From Sulfitobacter sabulilitoris (lineage in GTDB: Bacteria; Pseudomonadota; Alphaproteobacteria; Rhodobacterales; Rhodobacteraceae): a stretch of 64,000 nt of DNA. The stretch lies in NCBI RefSeq assembly GCF_005887615.1, contig NZ_VANS01000004.1, positions 62,001 through 126,000 of the forward strand, in the 5' to 3' direction. How positions within the stretch are numbered: the stretch's first letter is position 1; every line of letters begins with the position of its first letter. Below the pieces are notes generated by a model. The model searched no databases and had not been told where the DNA came from. It worked only from the letters and a program-made list of their open reading frames with translations. The position numbers and the translations under genes are program-made. Of the stretch, positions 10,001-17,397 are shown piece by piece.

Positions 10001-12489
10001 CGTCCCGGCACAGACCCGAGCCTGAGCCGCGCATCTCGGCGGTGTCGCATGCGGCGCGTCAATTCGACAATACGATCGGTGGCTTCGTGGACGAGGGCCG
10101 GGCGTATCAGATCACCCTTGAACCCCGCCACGCCACGCCGATGCCATGGTGCAATATCCTGGCCAACGACGGATTCGGGTCCATCGTCACCGAGGCCGGG
10201 CTTGGGTTCAGTTGGGCGCAAAACAGCGGCGAGCATCGTCTTACCCCGTGGTCCAACGATCCGCTGACCGACGCCCCCGGCGAGGCGATGTACCTGCGCG
10301 ATGAGGATTCCGCGCTGGTCTGGAGCCCGACGCCGCTGCCTGCGGGCCGCGATGTCGCATTCGAGATCGAGCACCGCGCCGGCCGCACCGCATGGTCCGG
10401 CGCGCGCGCAGGTCTGCACCACCGCCTCGAAGCCTGGGTCGCCGATGACGCCCCGGTCAAGCTGATGCACCTCGCGGTGCGAAACACGACCGGGCGGACC
10501 CGCATCGTGACCGCGACCTATTATGCGCAATGGCTGCTCGGCGCGATGCCGGGGCCGGGGCGGGGCATCGTGGCCACCGGATTCGACGCCGCCTGCGGGG
10601 CCTTGGTGGCGCGCAACGGATGGCAGGCCGACACGTCGGCGCGCGTGGCCTTCGTGACCGCGACGATGCCGCCGCACTCCTACAGTTCGGAGCGGGCGGA
10701 CGTGATCGGCCGGGCCGGTGACGCCTTGCGCCCCGAGGGGCTTTATTGTTGGGATCTGGGGCAAAGGGGCACTGCCGAAGTTTCGCCCTGTGCGGCCTAT
10801 CAGGTGCTGCTCGAGATCCCGCCCGGGGCCACGCGCGACGTGACATTCGCGCTGGGCGAGGGGGCCGATCAAGGCGAGGCGCGCCGCCTTGCGCGCCGCT
10901 GGTCGAGCCCCGGCGCCGCCGCTGACACCCTGCCGCAGGTCGACGCGGCCTGGGAGCGGCGGTTGGGCGCGGTCGAGGTCAAGACCCCGGACCCCGCGTT
11001 AGACGTGATGGTCAACCACTGGCTGCTCTACCAGACATATGCCTCGCGGTTGATGGCGCGGGCGGGGTTCTACCAGGCCGGCGGCGCGCTTGGGTTTCGT
11101 GATCAGTTGCAGGACGTGATGGCGGTTCTGATGTCCCGCCCGGGACGCGCTCGCGCTCATATCCTCGAGGCCGCCGCGCGCCAGTTCGAGGAGGGTGACG
11201 TGCTGCACTGGTGGCATCCCCCCGACAATCGCGGTGTGCGCACCCGCTGTTCGGACGATTACCTGTGGCTGGTCTACGCCACCGCCAGATACGTCGAGGC
11301 GACGGGCGACACCGGGATACTCGACGAGGAGATCCCGTATCTGTCGGCACGACCCCTGGCAGAGGGTGAACACGACCGTTACGTCGCCTTCGGGCATGGC
11401 CGCGACCGTGGCAGCCTGCTGGAACACTGCCGCAGGGCGATGGACCGCTCGACCCTGCGGGGCGGTCACGGTTTGCCGCTGATCGGATCGGGGGACTGGA
11501 ACGACGGGATGGACCGGGTGGGCATCAAGGGGCGCGGCGAAAGCGTCTGGCTGGCGTGGTTCCTGTCTGCCGTGTCGGACGATTTCGCGCAGATTTGCCG
11601 CCGTGTGGGGCGCGACGATCTGGCCGGGCTGTGGTCGACGCGCGGCGGCGACCTGCGGGCCTGCGCCGACACCGCCGCGTGGGACGGTGCGTGGTTCATC
11701 CGTGCCTTCGACGACGACGGCCTTACGTGGGGGGCGCGCGCATCCGAGGAATGCAAGATCGACAACATCGCGCAGTCCTGGTCGGTCTTGTGCCGCCCAC
11801 CGGACGCCGATGTGCCCGAACATGCCACGCAGGCGGTGGCACAGGCAGAAGCACACCTGGTCGATCCCGTGCACCGGCTGATCCGATTGCTGACGCCACC
11901 CTTCGACAAGACGCCCCGCAATCCCGGCTATATCCGGGCCTATCCCCCCGGAATTCGCGAAAACGGCGGCCAGTATACCCATGCGGCGACCTGGCTGGGG
12001 CTGGCGCACGCGCGGCTGGGCGACGGGGACGCCGCATACCGCGTTTTCGACCTGATCAACCCGATCAAACGCACCTCGAGCGCCGCCGGGGCCGACCATT
12101 ACCGGGGGGAGCCTTATGTCGTGGCGGCCGATGTGGGCGGCGCGGGCGCGGGCCTGGGGCGCGCGGGGTGGACATGGTACACAGGTGCGGCCGCATGGAC
12201 CTGGCGGCTGGCGGTCGAGGGGGTGCTGGGCCTGAGCCTGCGGGACGGCGCGGTGCGGATTGCCCCCTGCCTGCCGCGCGCATGGGAGGGGTACACCGCG
12301 CGGCTGCGCGGCGCGACGGGCGATCTTGAACTGCGGATCGACAATTCCGCCGGCGTCGGACAGGGCGCCGTGGCGCTGACGGTGGATGGTGTCGCGGTCG
12401 AGGGCAACGTCGTGGCGTTTCCGAAAAACGGCGCCCGGGCCAAGGTGACGGTGAAACTGCTGGCCCGCACGGATGCGCACACGACGTGA
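4000..12489 (+). CDS. ndvB: Cyclic beta-(1,2)-glucan synthase NdvB
   Basis: 2829 residues, close to rhizobial NdvB (about 2830) and Brucella Cgs. The ATG at 4000 overlaps the upstream stop. Hydrophobic segments lie at about 325-378, 735-780, 800-825 and 854-897, anchoring it in the inner membrane. The GT84 glycosyltransferase lies between the first two groups: VTLDLDTIAP carries Asp543 and Asp545, and RAHRWIRGDWQ near residue 690 is an (R/Q)xxRW-type motif. A glycoamylase-like domain follows (GYNLSADRIDEHRYD near 1267). The C-terminal part is a GH94 phosphorylase domain with SGDWNDGMD (Asp2499, Asp2502) that trims the chain length before cyclisation. The product is a periplasmic osmoregulated glucan made from UDP-glucose. 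No ndvA exporter is visible nearby. Confidence 0.95.
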   Translation: MTAAEGLTTAPEPDTGRGDALAEAGRSLAATMATAPEPPAQIGLLRELDRVRAFAEAARLRFAEPPTGAGKAAEWVLDNQFSIRRTIAQVAEDIPPAFYRRLPRLADPETGGVPRVFMLAKAALEASHLQVSRDGIQRFVQGAQAHDPLSIAELWALPTMLRLACLETICAAMADLLDGLTLPFEVSAPAPNSVARDETEAISRGICALADLSRIPWREVFETLSHVERLLRQDPAGVYDRMDFETRDRYRKAVEHLARRAAKSEPDVAHRARSLARSHKGAPVLGHVGWWLVDDGRSELEAALGWRPGPGTRLSRWLADHPGPWFAGLLLCLGLVSMAVPVAVLWMFQAGAFDWIAGLALSLAPASIIAVTLTHWIVTALHPPRVLPKLDFEDGIAADARTAVIVPVILRRAADARAALDRVERQWLLNPDPNLRMVLLSDLFDAPTQTTPQDAAIEAALTGRIAQLNAAHAPASPFVLLHRARRYAAADGTWRGWERKRGKIQQFNALIVSGAQDAQAQGFDLVMGAVSDLKTVRFAVTLDLDTIAPLGAVYRMIGALAHPLNRPEFTEGTPRPIRGYSFVQPRVEISPQAGSRSLFARLYTGDTAIDIYSRAVSDVYQDLFGEGIFIGKGAYCIAAMHRALAGAVPENTLVSHDLFEGAHGRTALASDIVVYEDFPATYLGYAARAHRWIRGDWQLLPWMRRQVPDSAGGRRRNPMSRLDLWKIFDNLRRSLLSPALVLLAVVGWFWLPGGAWLWTGLVMLAPGIYLLTDLVSGVAGGRRRDTVREWHRHFADHSGRWLLAVVFMAHDALNALDAIARTLWRIAVSKRKLLEWVSFGHATPAGLPGRAAHWRVMWPTVAMLAVLGAVMAYVDPVALAGAAPLLVLWLAAPEVAYYTARPHKDRTAPLAPSDRDYLRRVARRTWLYFERFAGPEDNWLPPDNFQTDPHDEIAHRTSPTNVGMLLTSALVARDLGHIGLQDFAVRIDQTLSTLDRLDRHHGHFLNWIDTRTLDPLEPRYISTVDSGNLAVSLVTLAEGCRDYARGPVVSMALWQGVTDLLGLLDTALPKTARQGDGTGDAASLAAIRATVDAAQEQPECWRATLDTLRIRLWPTFEAQLLARYDPAARSGAGELQLWLERITHHLDAMAAELDRLAPWCGRVDPVPSGAADTAELLRHHLALTAPLDSVDNRCAAARAALAPLETHAQSDVRDWARSLLARLERGHRAQSDLLARLHRIGDRAGEMALEMDFAPLFDTQTGTFFLGYNLSADRIDEHRYDLLLSEARLASFFAIAKHDVPIKHWFQLGRPMSGRGRSLAVLSWNGSMFEFLMPRLFLQTDATRLIGKSEIAAVHRQQAVGAALGRPWGVSESAFAARDPAQNYQYRAFGVAGLGLKRGLAEDYVVAPYASGLALAVDPGGAVKNLRRLEAMGATGRYGFYDALDFTTSALAGRRDAVPVKTYMAHHQGMLLGAIGNALLDDILVARFARNRSMQDVKLLLEERVPWEFKPVELPPEHGDPPLPAGKEAHTPQLFGWAAPITPLPQMQVIGNGRMSAWVSETGASALWWQDSCLTRWTGDPVSEDGLTQLYLRDLETGDLAALGRAGAIDGAAPRQAAPEAVFHAHKTEVHERINGLTLSLHQVMSPTDDVHIRRITVTNQSSRPRHVELSDYAEVVLAPRAGHDRHPAFSKLFVRSDWNAALGALVFKRRPHTAEDRPPVLLQRLICGAGAEPAGYDSDRRAVLGRYGRYSAPEGLRGDAGQSHGWTLDPVACLRARMRLDPGEHGEIAVLSIAAGSRRSATELAERYETLSALDWAEEDQRRTTALEARHLGMGQRDFQDAQALCRDLVYPCRAPSGIDAALPAQPDLWPMGISGDLPIVVLHPAFEGEETLLRETVRAHHWLRTRGLPSDLVVLGHAVSGYEEPVRDRIVDILGDLGGVVAGLGGDGGVHFFNRDQLLPLQNRALEGAACLMLDAGAASLGEARRGAVFTPREILRFPSRHRPEPEPRISAVSHAARQFDNTIGGFVDEGRAYQITLEPRHATPMPWCNILANDGFGSIVTEAGLGFSWAQNSGEHRLTPWSNDPLTDAPGEAMYLRDEDSALVWSPTPLPAGRDVAFEIEHRAGRTAWSGARAGLHHRLEAWVADDAPVKLMHLAVRNTTGRTRIVTATYYAQWLLGAMPGPGRGIVATGFDAACGALVARNGWQADTSARVAFVTATMPPHSYSSERADVIGRAGDALRPEGLYCWDLGQRGTAEVSPCAAYQVLLEIPPGATRDVTFALGEGADQGEARRLARRWSSPGAAADTLPQVDAAWERRLGAVEVKTPDPALDVMVNHWLLYQTYASRLMARAGFYQAGGALGFRDQLQDVMAVLMSRPGRARAHILEAAARQFEEGDVLHWWHPPDNRGVRTRCSDDYLWLVYATARYVEATGDTGILDEEIPYLSARPLAEGEHDRYVAFGHGRDRGSLLEHCRRAMDRSTLRGGHGLPLIGSGDWNDGMDRVGIKGRGESVWLAWFLSAVSDDFAQICRRVGRDDLAGLWSTRGGDLRACADTAAWDGAWFIRAFDDDGLTWGARASEECKIDNIAQSWSVLCRPPDADVPEHATQAVAQAEAHLVDPVHRLIRLLTPPFDKTPRNPGYIRAYPPGIRENGGQYTHAATWLGLAHARLGDGDAAYRVFDLINPIKRTSSAAGADHYRGEPYVVAADVGGAGAGLGRAGWTWYTGAAAWTWRLAVEGVLGLSLRDGAVRIAPCLPRAWEGYTARLRGATGDLELRIDNSAGVGQGAVALTVDGVAVEGNVVAFPKNGARAKVTVKLLARTDAHTT

Positions 12490-12612
12490 CAGGGCGCGGG
12501 GTGGCCGAACCGGCCCGGTGCGAAATCTAACACCGGCTGGGCCATTGCCTTCACCGCAAAAGCGATCCAAAACCGGGGCGCAGTCAAACGGATACCGGGA
12601 TACGCGGATCAG

Positions 12613-13317
12613 ATGAACGATATCGGCGAAGGGATTGTCGCGGCTCTGGGGCTGTTGGTCACGCTGGACCCCGATTTGATCGACATCAGCCTGCGGTCGC
12701 TTCAGGTCAGCCTGAGCGCGCTGGTGATCGCCTGTGCCATCGCGATCCCCTTCGGCACCTTTCTGGCGGTCCAGCGGTTCCGTTTCCGGCGCACGGTGAT
12801 TTCCGTGCTCAACGCGCTCATGGGCCTGCCGCCCGTGGTGGTCGGCCTGGTCGTGTACCTGCTGTTGTCGCGTTCGGGGCCCTTCGGCGTGCTGGGACTG
12901 CTGTTCACACCGACGGCGATGATCATCGCGCAGGTCGTCATCATCACGCCGCTGATCGCATCGATCACGCATCAGGCGATGCGCGATCTCTGGGCCGAAT
13001 ACCACGATCTGCTGATTTCGCTCAACACCACCAAGGTGCAGCGCGTCGGGACCCTCATGTGGGACGGCCGCCGCACCCTGCTGACGGCGGCCCTCGCGGG
13101 GTTCGGCCGCGCCATCGGAGAAGTCGGGGCCATCATGATCGTCGGCGGCAACATCGACAACGTGACCCGCGTGCTGACCACGGCCATCGCGCTGGAGACC
13201 GGCAAGGGCGATTTCGCATTGGCGCTGGGGCTTGGCTTTGTCCTGATCATGCTGGCGCTGTTGGTCAATTTCGCAATCCACGGCCTGTCGGGCACCGAAC
13301 GGGAGGGGCGCTGGTGA
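12613..13317 (+). CDS. tupB: Tungstate ABC transporter, permease TupB
   Basis: 234 residues with about five membrane-spanning segments, the usual size for TupB. The cytoplasmic coupling loop is clear: LTAALAGFGRAIGEVGAIM is an EAA-type motif (consensus EAA---G---------I-LP). The sequence GLPPVVVGLVVYLLLSRSGPFG is characteristic of the TupB/anion-uptake branch rather than of ModB. Its stop overlaps the start of the ATPase (GTGA, 13314-13317), and the solute-binding protein follows. The operon supplies tungstate, which fits the formate dehydrogenase genes 5-10 kb downstream. There is no strong Shine-Dalgarno before this ATG, and the 123-bp gap after ndvB suggests its own promoter. Confidence 0.9.
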   Translation: MNDIGEGIVAALGLLVTLDPDLIDISLRSLQVSLSALVIACAIAIPFGTFLAVQRFRFRRTVISVLNALMGLPPVVVGLVVYLLLSRSGPFGVLGLLFTPTAMIIAQVVIITPLIASITHQAMRDLWAEYHDLLISLNTTKVQRVGTLMWDGRRTLLTAALAGFGRAIGEVGAIMIVGGNIDNVTRVLTTAIALETGKGDFALALGLGFVLIMLALLVNFAIHGLSGTEREGRW

Positions 13318-14027
13318 GCGATATGCTGCCGCTGGAGCTGTCGGGCGCGACGGTGCGCCGCAAGGGCAAGACCGTGCTGGGACCGGTGGACCTGACGCTG
13401 GCGCAACAGGGTCTGACGATCGTGATCGGCCCCAACGGATCGGGCAAGACCACGCTGCTGCGCGTGATGCATGGGGTCGAACGGCTGAGTGCGGGATCGG
13501 CGGAATGGAGTGTGCCGCACAGCGAGGCGCGCCGCCGCCAGTCCTATGTGTTCCAGTCGCCCATCGTGCTGCGCCGCTCGGTGCTCGACAACCTGTGCTA
13601 CCCGCTCAAGCTGATGAAGGTGGCGCGCCGCGACCGCGTCGCGACGGCCCGCGACTGGGCTGCGCGGATCGGGTTGGGCGATGCGCTGGCCACGCCCGCC
13701 ACCCGTTTGTCCGGAGGCGAACGGCAGAAACTGGCGCTGGCGCGCGCGCTCATTCGCAAACCCGATGTCCTGTTCCTCGATGAACCATGCGCCAATCTCG
13801 ACGGGCGTGCGACCCGCGATATCGAGGCGCTGCTTCTGGGAGCGCGCGCGGCGGGCACGCGGATCGTGATGGCCACGCACGACATGGGGCAGGCGCGCCG
13901 CCTGGCGACCGATCTGATCTTCATGGTGTCGGGCCGCGTGCACGAAACGGGCCACGCCGGACACATCTTTACCCATCCTGAGACGCCGGAACTGACGGCG
14001 TTCTACAACGGAGACATCGTGGAATGA
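13314..14027 (+). CDS. tupC: Tungstate ABC transporter, ATPase TupC
   Basis: 237 residues if the GTG overlapping the tupB stop is the start; an in-frame ATG follows three codons later. All ABC motifs are present: Walker A GPNGSGKTT (39-47), Q-loop YVFQSPIVL, signature LSGGERQKLALARAL, Walker B VLFLDEPCANLD and switch His in MATHDMGQ. It energises tungstate import from the cytoplasmic face of the membrane. Its stop overlaps the start of tupA (ATGA, 14024-14027), so all three tup genes are translationally coupled. The unusual gene order (permease, ATPase, then binding protein last) could keep the binding protein level low, but that is speculation. Confidence 0.9.
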   Translation: MSDMLPLELSGATVRRKGKTVLGPVDLTLAQQGLTIVIGPNGSGKTTLLRVMHGVERLSAGSAEWSVPHSEARRRQSYVFQSPIVLRRSVLDNLCYPLKLMKVARRDRVATARDWAARIGLGDALATPATRLSGGERQKLALARALIRKPDVLFLDEPCANLDGRATRDIEALLLGARAAGTRIVMATHDMGQARRLATDLIFMVSGRVHETGHAGHIFTHPETPELTAFYNGDIVE

Positions 14028-14830
14028 GACGTCACCTGATTGCCTGCTTCGCCGCCGTTTTCGCGAGCCATGCCGCATGGGCCGACGACATGCGCATGGC
14101 GGTCACGACCTCCTTCGAAAACTCCGGTCTGGCCGATGTTCTCCTGCCGGAGATCAAGACCGATCTCGATCTCGATGTGCAGCTTCTTGTCGTGGGCACC
14201 GGGCAGGCGCTGCGGCTGGGAGAGGCGGGCGATGTCGATGCGATCCTTGTCCATTCGCGCGCGGCGGAGGAGGCCTTTGTCAATGACGGATACGGCACGC
14301 ACCGTCGCGAGATCATGTATAACGATTTCGTCGTCATCGGCCCGCAGGAGGATCCGGCGGACGTGGCACAGGCCGCCACCATAACCGCGGCGATGACGGC
14401 CATCGCCGACACCCGCGCCGCATTTGTCAGCCGCGGCGACGACAGCGGCACCCACAAGGCCGAGTTGAAGCTGTGGTCCGAGGCGGGGCTCGATCCCGCC
14501 GCGTTTGGCGGTTGGTATCGCTCGGTGGGCGCGGGCATGGGGGCCGCGCTGAATACAGCGTCGGGCATGAACGCCTATATCATCGCCGACCGGGCAAGCT
14601 GGCTGAACTTCGGCAATCCCGGCGATCTGGCGCTGCTGTTTTCCGGCGATCCGGCACTGTTCAATCAATACGCCTATATTCCGGTGAATCCGGCGCGGCA
14701 CGCGCACGTGAGGAACGATGCCGCAATGCGGCTCGAGGCATGGCTGACCGGCGACCGGGCGCGCGCGTTGATCGACGGCTATGCCATCAACGGCCAGACG
14801 CTCTTTGTGTTCAACGCGACACCGGAGTGA
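14024..14830 (+). CDS. tupA: Tungstate-binding periplasmic protein TupA
   Basis: 268 residues. The signal peptide covers residues about 1-20 (cleavage near AAWA-DD). The N-terminal AVTTSFENSGLAD matches the TTTS-type anion-binding loop of TupA. Further family blocks are VHSRAAEEAFVNDGYG, MYNDFVVIGP, SRGDDSGTHKAE and the C-terminal MRLEAWLTGDRARALIDGY. It captures tungstate in the periplasm and hands it to TupBC. Tungstate rather than molybdate is inferred from family resemblance and from the neighbouring formate dehydrogenase. The stop lies 3 bp from the stop of the convergent DUF6505 gene. A second, truncated TupA-like sequence is fused to a cytochrome at 17398-18126. Confidence 0.92.
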   Translation: MRRHLIACFAAVFASHAAWADDMRMAVTTSFENSGLADVLLPEIKTDLDLDVQLLVVGTGQALRLGEAGDVDAILVHSRAAEEAFVNDGYGTHRREIMYNDFVVIGPQEDPADVAQAATITAAMTAIADTRAAFVSRGDDSGTHKAELKLWSEAGLDPAAFGGWYRSVGAGMGAALNTASGMNAYIIADRASWLNFGNPGDLALLFSGDPALFNQYAYIPVNPARHAHVRNDAAMRLEAWLTGDRARALIDGYAINGQTLFVFNATPE

Positions 14831-14833
14831 CGG

Positions 14834-15328
14834 CTAGTGCTGGTGCGGTTCGTCGTCCAGCGATCCGTGGATCGCGAATTGCTCAAGCCCCGCGTCCTGC
14901 GGTTCGATCACCCGGTAGCTTTCGCGGACGCCCGCGTCGGTCAGCTCGCGCGCGACCGTCAGCAGGGTATTGGCGGTCTGGTCGTCGCACAGCTCGATCA
15001 TCTGATCGACTTCCCGTTCGGCCACGCCGCGTGCGGCCTCGACTGACGGCGCGCCGTAGATATCGACGAAATGCTGCGCCAGCGCGACGATGATGCCCTC
15101 GCGTTCGACCGGCTGGATCTGGGTCACGGCGACGAAACTCACCCGGCCAAAGGTTTCGACCCCCATCCAGCCATTCGAAAACGCCTGTTTGGCCTTGCCG
15201 GCAAGATCGCCCTGCGACCAGTTGGAAAACTCGAACCCGCCCGAGATGCACCATTCGCCGGTGCGGGCGGGGTTGTGAAAGACGCGCGTGTCGCTGTCGT
15301 CGAAGTGGATGGCGCGGGCGAGGTTCAT
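14834..15328 (-). CDS. DUF6505-type conserved protein
   Basis: 164 residues, cytosolic-looking, no signal peptide and no membrane segment. It begins NLARAIHFDDSDTRVFHNPA and contains EWCISGGFEFSNWSQGDLAGKAKQAF. I recognise it as a conserved alphaproteobacterial protein (DUF6505 as I recall) with no established function. It is the last gene of a minus-strand operon with DUF6494, Mrp and a biotin-ligase-like protein. Its ATG overlaps the stop of the ligase-like gene (ATGA, 15325-15328), so the two products are probably made in matched amounts. The position between tungstate transport and formate dehydrogenase suggests a maturation role, which is inference only. Confidence 0.75.
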   Translation of the reverse strand: MNLARAIHFDDSDTRVFHNPARTGEWCISGGFEFSNWSQGDLAGKAKQAFSNGWMGVETFGRVSFVAVTQIQPVEREGIIVALAQHFVDIYGAPSVEAARGVAEREVDQMIELCDDQTANTLLTVARELTDAGVRESYRVIEPQDAGLEQFAIHGSLDDEPHQH

Positions 15329-16029
15329 GTCGGTTCCTTCAATAGATCGGTCAGCGGGATCAGCGCCGTGGTCTGATCGGTTTTCAGCAGCAGGCCAAAC
15401 CGTTCGTCAACCCCGGTGAAGGTGCCGGTGAGGCCCTGCACCACAGTATCCTCGCCCATGCCATGTGCAAGGCCGCTCCAGTCACGGTGCAGGGACGCAA
15501 GGCCCGCATCGTCCCATGTGTTGAGGCCCACGAGCGTGTGACGCACCCAGGCCTCCAGCAGGTCTTGCGGGGCGACGTCGGCGCAGCCCTCGGCATAAAG
15601 CGCGGTCTGATCGGGTGTGTGGCCCGTGTCTTCGTCCTGCGGCCAAAGCGCGAGGTCAAGCGCCACCACGAGCCAGTCGATGTCGGCCGCCGGATCGGTG
15701 CCCGACGCGGCGATCCGCAATTGCCCGCATAGCCCGCCATTGAGGCGCAGCCCGCCGTCCCATTGCAGGTGCACGCCCACTTCGGGCGGGGCCAGCGCCC
15801 CCAGCGCGTTCTGAAACCCCACGCCGCACAGCGGCAGCATCACGACCGCATCGCGCAAGGGAACTTCGGGCGCGAACACGAGGGCCGCGCGCAGGCGGGT
15901 GGCGCCCAGATCATAGAGCACCGTGCCCGCATCGCAGCCCGCCCGCGCCATCGCGCAGGCGCGCTGAAACGGGTCGGCCTGCCCGGTCACGTCCACCGGG
16001 TCAAACAGTGGCGGCAGGCTCACGGTCAT
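15325..16029 (-). CDS. Biotin/lipoate-protein-ligase-like protein, catalytic lysine not conserved
   Basis: 234 residues from the ATG at 16029, which overlaps the mrp stop (ATGA). The fold of the biotin-protein-ligase family is suggested by HLQWDGGLRLNGGLCGQL, which aligns with the BirA block KWPNDLYL..KLAGIL. In this alignment the first Lys is Gln and the biotin-contacting Lys before the AG pair is also missing. The GRGR adenylate loop is not visible either. The C-terminal part (VQGLTGTFTGVDERFGLLLKT) resembles the domain that follows in this subfamily. It may bind a different ligand or act as a scaffold. It is coupled at both ends to mrp and the DUF6505 gene. Family assignment is moderate; activity is unknown. 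Confidence 0.72.
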   Translation of the reverse strand: MTVSLPPLFDPVDVTGQADPFQRACAMARAGCDAGTVLYDLGATRLRAALVFAPEVPLRDAVVMLPLCGVGFQNALGALAPPEVGVHLQWDGGLRLNGGLCGQLRIAASGTDPAADIDWLVVALDLALWPQDEDTGHTPDQTALYAEGCADVAPQDLLEAWVRHTLVGLNTWDDAGLASLHRDWSGLAHGMGEDTVVQGLTGTFTGVDERFGLLLKTDQTTALIPLTDLLKEPT

Positions 16030-17096
16030 CAGGCGTGGCCCTTGGCGATCAGGCCGCGCGCCAGGTCGCGAAAGGCGGCGGCCTGCGTGCTGTCGGGTTT
16101 GCTGACGACGATCGGCGCGCCGCCGTCGGCGGCCAGCCGGATATCCAGATGCAGCGGGATTTCCGACAGCAGCGGCAGACCCAGCTTCGCGGCCTCGGCC
16201 GCGACGCCGCCGTGGCCGAACACGTGCTCTTCGTGACCGCAATTGGAACAGATATGCGTGGACATGTTCTCGATCATGCCGATGATCGGCGTGCCCAACT
16301 GCTTGAACATGTCGATCCCCTTGCGCGCATCCAGCAGGGCCACGTCCTGCGGCGTCGAGACGATGATCGCGCCATCGACCTGCGCCTTTTGCGCCAGCGT
16401 CATCTGCACGTCGCCGGTGCCGGGCGGCAGATCGACGATCAGCACGTCGAGCGCGCCCCATTGCACCTGGCTCATCATCTGCTGCAACGCGCCCATCAGC
16501 ATCGGGCCGCGCCAGACGACCGCCTGATCGTCGTTGGTCATCAGACCGATGGACATCATCGTCACGCCGAAATTGCGCATCGGCAGAATCGTTTTGCCGT
16601 CGGGCGACGAGGGCCGCCCGCTGACGCCCAGCATCCGGGGCTGGCTGGGGCCATAGACATCCGCATCCAGCAGCCCGACGCGGCGCCCTTCGGCGGCCAG
16701 CGCGCAGGCCAGGTTCGACGCCACGGTGGATTTGCCGACGCCGCCCTTGCCCGAGGCCACGGCGAGGATCCGGTCGATTCCCGGGATCTTCTGCGGGCCC
16801 TTGGGCTCTGCCGAGCGGCCCGGCTTCAGGTCGGGCGGCGGTTTCGGCGTGCTGTGCGCGGTCATCACCACGCTGGCCTGCGCCACGCCGGGCAGGCCCC
16901 TGACCAGAGTCTCGGCCTCGTCGCGCAGGGTGGTATAGGCCTGCGCATGGGTTCCGCTGACCTCGAGCACAAAGCGCACCGCGCCGTCGTCCACGGTCAG
17001 CGCCTTGACCAGGCCGGCATCCAGAATGGGGGTGTCGCTGACCGGGTCGATCAGCGACCGCAGGGCGGTCAGGACATCATCACGGGTTACCGACAC
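16029..17096 (-). CDS. apbC: Mrp/ApbC-type Fe-S cluster carrier ATPase
   Basis: 355 residues using the GTG at 17096, which lies just past the DUF6494 stop. An upstream TTG (17144) would overlap that gene by 47 bp and adds residues unlike the family. Residues about 1-85 are a MIP18/FSCA-like domain (VTRDDVLTALRSLIDPVS). Then comes a deviant Walker A, SGKGGVGKST (about 114-123), the GPSQPRMLG and DLPPGTGDVQ blocks, and a C-terminal Cys-x-x-Cys (ICSNCGHEE) that bridges an Fe-S cluster across the dimer. It delivers [4Fe-4S] clusters to apoproteins in the cytosol. The neighbours include a polyferredoxin and FdhA/FdhB, which together need many clusters. Confidence 0.92.
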   Translation of the reverse strand: MSVTRDDVLTALRSLIDPVSDTPILDAGLVKALTVDDGAVRFVLEVSGTHAQAYTTLRDEAETLVRGLPGVAQASVVMTAHSTPKPPPDLKPGRSAEPKGPQKIPGIDRILAVASGKGGVGKSTVASNLACALAAEGRRVGLLDADVYGPSQPRMLGVSGRPSSPDGKTILPMRNFGVTMMSIGLMTNDDQAVVWRGPMLMGALQQMMSQVQWGALDVLIVDLPPGTGDVQMTLAQKAQVDGAIIVSTPQDVALLDARKGIDMFKQLGTPIIGMIENMSTHICSNCGHEEHVFGHGGVAAEAAKLGLPLLSEIPLHLDIRLAADGGAPIVVSKPDSTQAAAFRDLARGLIAKGHA

Positions 17097-17097
17097 G

Positions 17098-17292
17098 TCA
17101 GGATTGCCCGTCGATCTTGCCGGTGACGACGTGTTCAAGGTCAAGCCCGTCGATGGTCAGCACCATTTTGGCCTCGAAGGTCTTGCCGCCGGTATCGCCC
17201 GCCTTGCGCATCGCTTCTTCGATGGCTTGCTGCGACGTGACGCCGACCTGTTTGAGAAATTTTCGCATCGACATGTTGAAGTCTTCGCTCAT
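17098..17292 (-). CDS. DUF6494-type small protein
   Basis: 64 residues: SEDFNMSMRKFLKQVGVTSQ at the start, then an alpha/beta segment with TFEAKMVLTIDGLDLEH. It is soluble with no cysteine. I recognise it as a short conserved alphaproteobacterial protein (DUF6494 as I recall) without known function. It is the first gene of the minus-strand operon; its stop is 1 bp before the GTG of the Fe-S carrier gene. The N-terminal half looks helical and could dock a partner protein. The gene starts 105 bp from the divergent TupA/cytochrome chimera, so the two may share a regulatory region. Confidence 0.75.
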   Translation of the reverse strand: MSEDFNMSMRKFLKQVGVTSQQAIEEAMRKAGDTGGKTFEAKMVLTIDGLDLEHVVTGKIDGQS

Positions 17293-17397
17293 GGTTGGAT
17301 TTCCTTGGATCTGGTGAAAAGATGTAGGCTCATGGCCGATCCCGACACGCGGGAGACGGCGCTATTCTAGAGAGTATTCAAGCAGGGGAAAGCAGCT

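Noticed and set aside
10999-13281. A 760-codon minus-strand frame spanning the end of ndvB and tupB
   Set aside because: It crosses two well-supported plus-strand genes and has low-complexity composition.
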